Origin: CBDDRG01 sp051306415
GTDB lineage: Bacteria > Pseudomonadota > Gammaproteobacteria > Pseudomonadales > Porticoccaceae
Length of the DNA: 11,635 nt
Assembly (NCBI GenBank): GCA_051306415.1
Contig: JBPPNE010000026.1
Coordinates: 1 to 11,635 of the forward strand
Direction: 5' to 3'
This document shows positions 1 to 5,454 of the stretch, piece after piece. Positions within the stretch are counted from its first letter, which is position 1. Every line of letters starts with the position of its first letter. The notes under the pieces are model-generated. The model saw only the letters and a list, made by a program, of their open reading frames with translations. It searched no databases and was not told the origin of the DNA. The translations under genes were made by a program, and so were the position numbers.

Positions 1-925
1 TCACCGATACCGCCAGTTCGCGTTCGCAAAACATATCGGCGGCGCGGTGTTTGAGCGCCTGAAAGGAGCCGATCAGCGCACCGAACTGGCGGCGGATCTT
101 GAGGTACGCCAGCGTGCGCTCGAAGGCTTCAGACAGCACGCCGACCAGCTCGGCGCTGAGGCTCGCCGCAGCGCCGTCAAACACCGGGTCGAGAATCACC
201 GCCGCCTGATCGATTTCGCCCACGACCTGGTGCGCCGCGACTTTGACATTGGCGAAGCAAATTCGCGCGGCGTTGCGGACATCGAGCAGAGATGTGCGCA
301 CACATTCGACGCCCGGAGTTTGCGGATCGAGCAGAAACAGCGTCAGCCCGTTGCGCTCGCCCGGCATCCCGCTGGTGCGCGCGAGCACCAGTAATTGATC
401 CGCGCCATGGCCATCGAGCACAAAGCACTTCTCGCCATCGAGCCGATAGCCGCCGGCAACAGGAGTGGCACGCGTCGCAACTTGCCAGGGCGCGAAGCGG
501 CCCTGCTCCTGAAACGCGAACGCCAGCACCAGTTCGCCCGCGCAGATACCAGGCAGCACCGCTTGCTTCTGCTCTTCACTACCGCTGCGCAGGATGGCGT
601 TGCCGGCCAGCAGCACCGTCGATAGAAACGGTTGCGGCAGCAGCCGACGCCCCAACTCTTCGAGCACCACGCCGAGTTCGGCGTAACCCAGACCCAAGCC
701 GCCATATTCTTCCGGGAACAGGATGCCGGTCCAACCGAGCTCCGCCATCTCCCGCCAGTGGGCGCGGGAATAGCACAGCGGCTCTCCCGGCAAAGCGTCG
801 CCATCGCGGTAGGCGCGCAGTTGGGCGATGTCGAACCGCGCGGTGGCGAACTCGCGCACCGAGCGCCGCAGTAATTCCTGCTCTTCGGTGAGCACCAGCG
901 CCGATGAGCGCATCGCGGTCGTCAT
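1..925 (-). CDS. Acyl-CoA dehydrogenase, PimD-like subunit (3' end outside window)
   Basis: The frame is open from the ATG at 925 to the window edge, giving 308 residues without the C-terminus. It reads as an acyl-CoA dehydrogenase: the N-terminal helical domain has PEEYGGLGLG near residues 71-80, and the C-terminal domain has RRQFG at 278-282 followed by SFQALKHRAADMF. The usual TEPGAGSD flavin/substrate segment is replaced by AFQEQGRFAPWQVAT near 136-151, a form I associate with PimD-type small subunits of heteromeric dehydrogenases. The ATG overlaps the stop of the upstream dehydrogenase (ATGA), so the two are probably translationally coupled and may form one complex; an in-frame ATG at 913 is an alternative start. 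The predicted role is FAD-dependent alpha,beta-desaturation of an acyl-CoA thioester in the cytosol. The substrate cannot be read from sequence, and whether the catalytic Glu is present cannot be seen because that region lies beyond the window. Confidence 0.9.
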   Translation of the reverse strand, partial: MTTAMRSSALVLTEEQELLRRSVREFATARFDIAQLRAYRDGDALPGEPLCYSRAHWREMAELGWTGILFPEEYGGLGLGYAELGVVLEELGRRLLPQPFLSTVLLAGNAILRSGSEEQKQAVLPGICAGELVLAFAFQEQGRFAPWQVATRATPVAGGYRLDGEKCFVLDGHGADQLLVLARTSGMPGERNGLTLFLLDPQTPGVECVRTSLLDVRNAARICFANVKVAAHQVVGEIDQAAVILDPVFDGAAASLSAELVGVLSEAFERTLAYLKIRRQFGALIGSFQALKHRAADMFCERELAVSV

Positions 926-2124
926 TCCGGCAGCCCCAGGATGCGCTTGGCGATCACGTTGCGTTGAATTTCATTGGTGCCACCCTCGATGGCGTTGCCT
1001 TTGGCGCGCAACCACTGGCGCGTGATGCGCAGTGCCGCGTCGCTGAAGCCGGGGGCTTCCCAACCCAAGCCATCGGCGCCGAGCAGGGTCATCATGAGTT
1101 CGTGGCGGCGATTGGTGAGCGCGCTGCCATAGAGTTTCAACATGGAAGCGATGTGATCGCCGCCGCGACCCACAGTGGCTTCGTCGGCGCTGCGGTTGAT
1201 GGTCAGCCGCAGCGCGAGGCTGTCCAACTCGCACTGGGCTACCTGCGCGCGCAGCACCGGATCGCCAATGCGCGCGCCGTCGCTGCCGAACTCCTGTTTG
1301 GCCAGCTCCGGCAGGGGCTGAGCGCGCCCGAGATCGCCGCGACCGATCGAGCCCAGCGCCTGCCGCTCGTACTGCAACAGTTGCTTGGCGATGGTCCAGC
1401 CTTCGCCGAGCTGGCCGAGCAGATTCTCCTTCGGCACCCGCACCTGATCAAAAAACGTCTGGCAGAACGCCGATGGCCCGCTGATCAGCCGAATCGGCGC
1501 CACCGAAATCCCCGGCGTCTTCATGTCGATCAGCAGAAAACTGATGCCCTCGTGCTGGGGCGCCTCGGGGTCGGTGCGCACCAGACAGAACATCCAGTCC
1601 GCCTTGTCGGCATGGGAAGTCCACAATTTGTGACCATCAACCACGAAGTGATCGCAATCAATCACTGCGCGGGTGGTGAGGCTCGCCAGATCCGAGCCCG
1701 CGCCCGGCTCGCTGTAGCCCTGGCACCACATCACCTCATCGCGGGCGATGCCCGGGAGATGTTGCCGCTTCTGTTCCGGCGTACCGCGCTGGAGCAGCAC
1801 CGGCCCGAGCAGGGACAACCCCGCGCTGATCGGCGGCGGTCGCACGCCGACGCGGCGCAACTCCTGCGCCAGCACCCGTGCCTGCTCCCGATCCAGCCCA
1901 GCGCCGCCGTATTCCCTGGGCCAGGTGGGCGCCAGCCACCCCCGCTCCGCCCGCAGCCGCTGCCAGCGCTGCTCCGCCGCTTTGATGGTCTCCGGCTCTC
2001 CGGTAGCGGAGTTCGTACCCGGGCCACCACCTTGGCCCGGCCCTCGCAGTAATTGGGGGTAGTTGTCCGCGAGCCAGCGGACGATGTCGGCGCGGAATTG
2101 ATCGAGTTCAGTTTTATTATCCAT
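922..2124 (-). CDS. Acyl-CoA dehydrogenase, PimC-like/FadE family
   Basis: A complete 400-residue acyl-CoA dehydrogenase, normal length for the family. Visible landmarks are PREYGGAGL near 69-77, the FAD/substrate segment WCQGYSEPGAGSD at 133-145, KLWTSHADKADWMF at 166-179, FLLIDMKTPG at 196-205, and the C-terminal EGGTNEIQR at 380-388, where Glu380 sits at the position of the catalytic base. It should oxidise an acyl-CoA to the trans-2-enoyl-CoA and pass electrons to ETF. The SEPGAGSD/DMKTPG signature resembles the large subunit PimC and steroid or dicarboxylate side-chain dehydrogenases more than straight-chain FadE, but the substrate is inference. It is first of a two-gene unit and overlaps the next dehydrogenase by four bases. 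No good Shine-Dalgarno precedes the ATG. A TAGAAT -10-like hexamer on this strand (2136-2131) lies only six bases upstream of the ATG, so a leaderless or very short leader is possible. Confidence 0.93.
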   Translation of the reverse strand: MDNKTELDQFRADIVRWLADNYPQLLRGPGQGGGPGTNSATGEPETIKAAEQRWQRLRAERGWLAPTWPREYGGAGLDREQARVLAQELRRVGVRPPPISAGLSLLGPVLLQRGTPEQKRQHLPGIARDEVMWCQGYSEPGAGSDLASLTTRAVIDCDHFVVDGHKLWTSHADKADWMFCLVRTDPEAPQHEGISFLLIDMKTPGISVAPIRLISGPSAFCQTFFDQVRVPKENLLGQLGEGWTIAKQLLQYERQALGSIGRGDLGRAQPLPELAKQEFGSDGARIGDPVLRAQVAQCELDSLALRLTINRSADEATVGRGGDHIASMLKLYGSALTNRRHELMMTLLGADGLGWEAPGFSDAALRITRQWLRAKGNAIEGGTNEIQRNVIAKRILGLPE

Positions 2125-2214
2125 GCCGGGATTCTAGCCCGATTACAACGACCAGAGAAACCTCATGTACTTGCCGTCGGCAGCAAGGCGCCGGGATCTG
2201 GCGCGCCCCTCCCG

Positions 2215-2236
2215 ATTGACTTACATCATTGACTTA
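2215..2236 (+). repeat. Two direct copies of ATTGACTTA upstream of the sulfur operon
   Basis: ATTGACTTA occurs at 2215-2223 and again at 2228-2236, a 13-bp period. Each copy contains a TTGACT -35-like hexamer. Only the second is correctly spaced (17 bp) from a -10-like element. The duplication could represent alternative -35 elements or a regulator half-site array; this cannot be decided from sequence alone. Confidence 0.6.
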
Positions 2237-2257
2237 TATTCTAACGATCATTAGATT
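2229..2257 (+). promoter_or_regulatory. Putative sigma70 promoter of the sulfur operon
   Basis: TTGACT at 2229-2234 matches the -35 consensus in five of six positions. Seventeen bases later, TAGATT at 2252-2257 matches the -10 consensus in four of six. The start codon is at 2266, so the leader would be very short and no Shine-Dalgarno is visible before that ATG. The region is conspicuously AT-richer than its surroundings, and it is the only promoter-like sequence seen upstream of the four co-directional genes. Confidence 0.5.
2240..2255. promoter_or_regulatory. Putative ArsR-type operator palindrome
   Basis: TCTAACGATCATTAGA is a 16-bp inverted repeat with a single mismatched pair (C2245 against A2250). 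Arms TCTAA and TTAGA flank the central palindromic GATC. It covers the spacer end and most of the putative -10 and ends ten bases before the regulator's start codon. ArsR/SmtB dimers typically bind such AT-rich palindromes over their own promoters, so autorepression by the adjacent HTH-rhodanese protein is the natural reading. Binding itself is inference. Confidence 0.6.
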
Positions 2258-2265
2258 GTTGGCCC

Positions 2266-2934
2266 ATGGCAACACGTACTTTGAAAGACCCCCTCTACGA
2301 ACAGGTCGCCCGCATCGGCAAGGCGCTGGCGAGCCCGAAGCGGCTGGAGCTGCTGGAACTGCTCGCCCAAGGCGAAAAGACGGTCGAGACACTCGCGGGA
2401 GAACTGGCCATCGGCCTAAAACTGGCGAGCGCGCATTTAAAGGTGCTCAGCGATGCTCGCCTAGTCGCAAGCCGGCGCGACGGTAAATACCGCTGGTATC
2501 GCCTGAGTGGGGTGGATGTCGCGAATCTCTGGGTGCGACTGCACGAGGTAGCCGAAGCCCACCTGGCGGAACTGCGGGTTGCCCTGGAGGCCATATCCGC
2601 TGCTCCCGAGATCCTGGTGGTGACGGCGCGGGCGGAATTGCTGGCGCAGGCGCGCAGCGGCGTGATCGTCGTCATCGACGTGCGTCCGCGCGACGAGTAC
2701 GACACCGCGCACCTGCCCTTTGCCCGCTCGCTGCCGCTGGCGGAACTCGAAGCGCGGCTGGCGGAATTGCCTATCGATAAAGACATCGTCGCCTACTGTC
2801 GCGGCCCCTTCTGCGTGTTCGCCGACGCCGCGGTGCGGCTGCTCGCAGCCCGGGGCTACCGGGTGCGCAAGCTGCGCGACGGCATCAGCGAATGGCAGGC
2901 AGCGGGTCTGCCGCTGGCCGTCGTGGTGCGCTGA
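2266..2934 (+). CDS. ArsR-family HTH regulator fused to rhodanese domain
   Basis: A 222-residue two-domain protein. Residues ~10-100 form an ArsR/SmtB winged helix: SPKRLELLELL at 23-33, recognition region LKLASAHLKVL at 51-61, and wing RRDGKYRWYRL at 70-80. Residues ~115-220 form a rhodanese domain: VIDVRPRDEYDTAHL at 136-150, and active-site loop YCRGPFC with Cys178 and Cys183. These are the only two cysteines in the protein; the CVC metal site of classical ArsR/SmtB and the N-domain thiols of BigR/SqrR-type sensors are absent. The likely role is a repressor that senses persulfide or another sulfane-sulfur donor through the rhodanese loop and controls its own operon via the palindrome just upstream. 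The next gene begins 31 bases after the stop with its own strong ribosome-binding site. Domain identity is secure; the sensed ligand is inferred from fusion and neighbours. Confidence 0.93.
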   Translation: MATRTLKDPLYEQVARIGKALASPKRLELLELLAQGEKTVETLAGELAIGLKLASAHLKVLSDARLVASRRDGKYRWYRLSGVDVANLWVRLHEVAEAHLAELRVALEAISAAPEILVVTARAELLAQARSGVIVVIDVRPRDEYDTAHLPFARSLPLAELEARLAELPIDKDIVAYCRGPFCVFADAAVRLLAARGYRVRKLRDGISEWQAAGLPLAVVVR

Positions 2935-2949
2935 TGCCGGATCGAACCC

Positions 2950-2956
2950 GGAGGAG
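2950..2956 (+). promoter_or_regulatory. Strong Shine-Dalgarno deciding the DsrE-like start
   Basis: GGAGGAG lies nine bases before the ATG at 2966. It fixes that start over longer in-frame options reaching back inside the regulator gene, and the resulting protein begins like other DsrE-fold proteins. Confidence 0.8.
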
Positions 2957-2965
2957 ATCGAAGTC

Positions 2966-3316
2966 ATGAACACCACTCTTTTCATCCTCAACGAGGCGCC
3001 CTACGGCAGTGAGCGCGCCGACAACGCGCTGCGCCTCGCCGGCACACTGGCCGGCAAGGAAGACCAACCGGTGTGGGTGTTTCTGCTGGCCGACGCGGTG
3101 ACCTGCGCCAGGGCCGGGCAAAAAGTGCCCGAGGGCTATTACAACATCGCCCTGATGCTGGGCCGGGTGGCCGGCTCGGGCGAGATCGGGGTCTGCGGCA
3201 CCTGCATGGACCACCGCGGCCTGCTGGATGCGGACCTGATCGAGGGCACGCGGCGCTCATCGTTGGTGGAACTCACCGACTGGACCGTCATGGCCAACAA
3301 AGTTCTGGTGTTCTGA
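2966..3316 (+). CDS. DsrE/DsrF-like small sulfur-relay family protein
   Basis: A 116-residue protein, the usual size for single-domain DsrE-fold (YchN-like) proteins. It opens with the beta-strand TLFILNEAPYGSERADNALRLA, written here as two parts (TLFILNEAPYGSE at 4-16, then RADNALRLA at 17-25). Three cysteines are visible: Cys47 in VTCARAGQKVP, and Cys77/Cys80 in GVCGTCMDHRGL. The CGTC pair is typical of a DsrE subgroup found next to persulfide-metabolism genes. DsrE-fold proteins bind or relay sulfane sulfur on conserved cysteines and are cytosolic oligomers. Between a rhodanese-type regulator and a persulfide dioxygenase, it probably carries persulfide sulfur or helps present it to those partners. 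It is not the DsrEFH complex of dissimilatory sulfur oxidation, as no DsrF or DsrH partner is present. Family assignment is firm; the specific donor and acceptor are unknown. Confidence 0.88.
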   Translation: MNTTLFILNEAPYGSERADNALRLAGTLAGKEDQPVWVFLLADAVTCARAGQKVPEGYYNIALMLGRVAGSGEIGVCGTCMDHRGLLDADLIEGTRRSSLVELTDWTVMANKVLVF

Positions 3317-3321
3317 GGAGG
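3315..3321 (+). promoter_or_regulatory. Shine-Dalgarno of the persulfide dioxygenase-like gene
   Basis: GAGGAGG starts inside the stop codon of the preceding gene and ends five bases before the ATG at 3327, supporting coupled translation and this start. Confidence 0.75.
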
Positions 3322-3326
3322 TCATC

Positions 3327-4063
3327 ATGTTTTTCAAACAGCTCGCAACGAAAGAAGCATCCCTGTCGTATTTCTTCGGCTGCGCCGGACAGGGCAAGGC
3401 GGTGGCCGTCGATGTGGTGGCCGGCGACGAGGACTGGTTCATCGCCGAGGCCGAGCGCGCCCAAGTGCGCATCACCCATGTCATTGACACCCATGTCCAC
3501 GCCGACCACTACTCGGGCGGGCGCGAACTGCGCGGCGCGTCGGCGCGCCCTACTGTCTGCACGAGTCCGACCGCGGCCGGGTACAGTTCGACTTCACCCC
3601 GCTCGCCGACGGCCAACTGATCGAAGTCGGCAACGTGCAAATCCGCGTGCTGCACACCCCCGGCCACACGCCGGACAGCCTCTGCCTGCTGGTCACCGAT
3701 CTGCGCCGTGGGGTGGCACCCTGGTTCGCGCTCACCGGTGACACCCTGTTCGTCGGCGCCATCGGCCGCCCCGATCTCGCCGGTCAGGAACGGGAAATGG
3801 CCGGCGTGCTCTACGACAGCCTGCACGCCAGGATTCTGAACCTGCCCGATGAAATCGAGATCTACCCCGGCCATCAGGCGGGCAGCGTGTGCGGCGCGGG
3901 ACTGTCGGGAAAACCGTCCTCGACACTCGGCTTCGAGAAACGCTGGAACCCGACGCTGGCGCTGGACAAGGCCGCCTTTATCGACGCCCTGACCCGGGAC
4001 ATCCCGCCGCGCCCGGCGGACATGGACGCCATGGTGCGCGCCAACCTGGGGCTCGTCGCCTGA
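3327..4063 (+). pseudogene. ETHE1/Blh-like persulfide dioxygenase (MBL fold), apparent single-base frameshift
   Basis: The product is split over two frames. The 5' part (3327 to a stop at 3620) has the metal motif THVHADH, with His56, His58, Asp60 and His61. The downstream frame carries the rest to 4063: VGAPYCLHESDRGR, LHTPGHTPDS, LTGDTLFVGAIGRPDL, YPGHQAGSVCGAGLSG and a C-terminal PPRPADMDAMVRANLG. Between GAACTG (3525-3530) and GTCGGC (3539-3544) there are eight bases where nine are needed. Restoring one base, for example a G after 3530, gives ELARRVGAPYC and an uninterrupted protein of about 245 residues, normal for the family. Intact homologues oxidise glutathione persulfide to sulfite using a mononuclear iron. 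The frame after the lesion is well conserved and its stop overlaps the next start, so this is either a recent mutation or an error in this GC-rich stretch. There is no obvious slippery heptamer favouring programmed frameshifting. Confidence 0.85.
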
Positions 4064-5310
4064 TGCAGTCCGCGCCCGCCATCCGCCTCGGCCTGCGCGA
4101 GAACCTGAGCCAGTTCGCGCTGCTGGTGTTGGTCAACGCCTTCGTCGGCGCCATGGTGGGCCTGGAGCGCAGCATCCTGCCCGCCATCGCCGAGCAGGAA
4201 TTCCAGCTCGCCGCGCGCACCGCGATCTTGTCTTTCATCGTGGTGTTCGGCATCACCAAGGCGCTCACCAATTACTTCGCCGGGCGCCTGTCGGACCGCT
4301 TCGGACGCAAGCACGTGCTGGTGGCCGGCTGGCTGGTGGCGATCCCGGTGCCCTTCCTGCTGATGTGGGCGCCGAGCTGGAACTGGGTGCTGGCCGCCAA
4401 TGTGCTGCTGGGCGTGAGCCAGGGGCTGACCTGGTCGACCACGGTGATCATGAAGATCGACCTGGTGGGACCCAAACAGCGCGGCCTCGCCATGGGGCTC
4501 AACGAGTTCTCTGGCTATCTCGCGGTGGCCGCCAGCGCGCTCGCCACCGGCTGGATCGCCGCCCGCTACGGCCTGCGCCCGGAGCCCTTCTGGCTGGGCG
4601 TGGGCTATGTGGCGTTCGGCCTCGGATTGTCGGTATTGCTGGTGCGCGAGACCCGCCACTATGTCGCCCACGAGGTACGCACCCACCATGCCGGCGACGC
4701 CACGCCGATACCGAGCCAGCGCGAGATCTTCCGTCGCGCCTCGCTCACCGACCGCAACCTGTCGAGCGTGAGTCAGGCGGGGCTGGTCAACAATCTCAAC
4801 GACGGCATGGCCTGGGGTCTGTTTCCGCTGTTTTTCGCCGCCGCCGGCATGTCGCTCCGCCAGATCGGGACGCTGGCCGCCATCTATCCGGCGGTGTGGG
4901 GCATCGGCCAGTTGTTCACCGGCGCCTGGTCCGACCGGGTGGGCCGCAAGCAGTTGATCGTTTGGGGCATGTGGATTCAGGCCGGGGGTATCGCGGTGAC
5001 TGCCGCCCTGTCGAGCTTCGCGGGCTTCGCCGCCGGTGGGGTACTGCTCGGCATCGGCACCGCCATGGTCTACCCGACTCTGCTCGCCACCATCGGCGAT
5101 GTCGCGCACCCAAGCTGGCGCGCGTCGGCGGTGGGCGTCTACCGGCTGTGGCGCGATCTCGGCTATGCGGTCGGCGCGCTGCTGGCCGGCATCACCGCCG
5201 ATCTGTTTGGACTGACTTCGGCCCTGTGGCTGGTGGCCGGGCTGACCGCGCTGTCGGGGCTGGTTGCGGCAGGGCGGATGCGTGAAACCCTGGTGAAAGA
5301 AGCGGTATGA
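4063..5310 (+). CDS. MFS transporter in sulfur operon
   Basis: A 415-residue integral membrane protein of the major facilitator superfamily, with hydrophobic segments consistent with 12 helices in two halves. The cytoplasmic loop motif A appears twice: GRLSDRFGRK at 74-83 between helices 2 and 3, and GAWSDRVGRK at 287-296 in the second half. The central loop includes a histidine-rich stretch (RHYVAHEVRTHH, 198-209). The ATG at 4063 shares its A with the TGA of the preceding gene (TGATG), so translation is probably coupled; that overlap decides the start against a longer in-frame extension. Substrate cannot be read from motifs. The operon context suggests movement of a sulfur compound such as sulfite, thiosulfate or a thiol, or of a toxic compound whose detoxification yields persulfide. 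No terminator with a T-run was seen after the gene. Confidence 0.9.
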   Translation: MQSAPAIRLGLRENLSQFALLVLVNAFVGAMVGLERSILPAIAEQEFQLAARTAILSFIVVFGITKALTNYFAGRLSDRFGRKHVLVAGWLVAIPVPFLLMWAPSWNWVLAANVLLGVSQGLTWSTTVIMKIDLVGPKQRGLAMGLNEFSGYLAVAASALATGWIAARYGLRPEPFWLGVGYVAFGLGLSVLLVRETRHYVAHEVRTHHAGDATPIPSQREIFRRASLTDRNLSSVSQAGLVNNLNDGMAWGLFPLFFAAAGMSLRQIGTLAAIYPAVWGIGQLFTGAWSDRVGRKQLIVWGMWIQAGGIAVTAALSSFAGFAAGGVLLGIGTAMVYPTLLATIGDVAHPSWRASAVGVYRLWRDLGYAVGALLAGITADLFGLTSALWLVAGLTALSGLVAAGRMRETLVKEAV

Positions 5311-5391
5311 GCGAGCGAGACCGAGTAACCGTCCTCACCGATCCGCAGCAAGCTAGCGCGTTCATGGCGCGGCGAGAGAGGCATTGCTGCA

Positions 5392-5420
5392 ATGACGGCA
5401 CCCATTGCGGCAGGTAGAAT
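5392..5420 (+). promoter_or_regulatory. Putative sigma70 promoter of the M16C peptidase gene
   Basis: ATGACG at 5392-5397 (four of six to TTGACA) and TAGAAT at 5415-5420 (five of six to TATAAT) are separated by 17 bp. They lie about 35 bases before the ATG at 5455. This argues against the longer in-frame start at 5392, which would coincide with the -35 element. Confidence 0.5.
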
Positions 5421-5454
5421 GGCGGACTCTCGACTCGCTAACCCGGTGACCCCC

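Noticed and set aside
904..2052. Long open frame (382 codons) on the plus strand.
   Set aside because: It is antisense to the acyl-CoA dehydrogenase, which has all family motifs; high GC content creates long mirror frames. Its translation resembles no family.
2200..2207. GGCGCGCC palindrome in the divergent intergenic region as an operator.
   Set aside because: An 8-bp GC palindrome is common by chance in GC-rich DNA and is far from the promoter elements.
2966..3316. DsrE as part of a dissimilatory sulfur-oxidation (dsrEFH) locus.
   Set aside because: No dsrF, dsrH, dsrC or dsrAB nearby; the CxxC-type single protein beside a persulfide dioxygenase fits a detoxification setting better.
3525..3544. 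Programmed ribosomal frameshift in the persulfide dioxygenase-like gene.
   Set aside because: No slippery heptamer or clear downstream stimulatory structure is seen, and family members are normally in a single frame.
3874..5109. Long minus-strand frame (411 codons) rich in His, Gln and Gly.
   Set aside because: Antisense shadow of the MFS transporter gene, with composition typical of reversed GC-rich coding sequence.
5376..5396. CATTG-CTG-CAATG hairpin after the MFS gene as its terminator.
   Set aside because: The stem is only five base pairs, with no T-run, and it overlaps the proposed promoter of the next gene.
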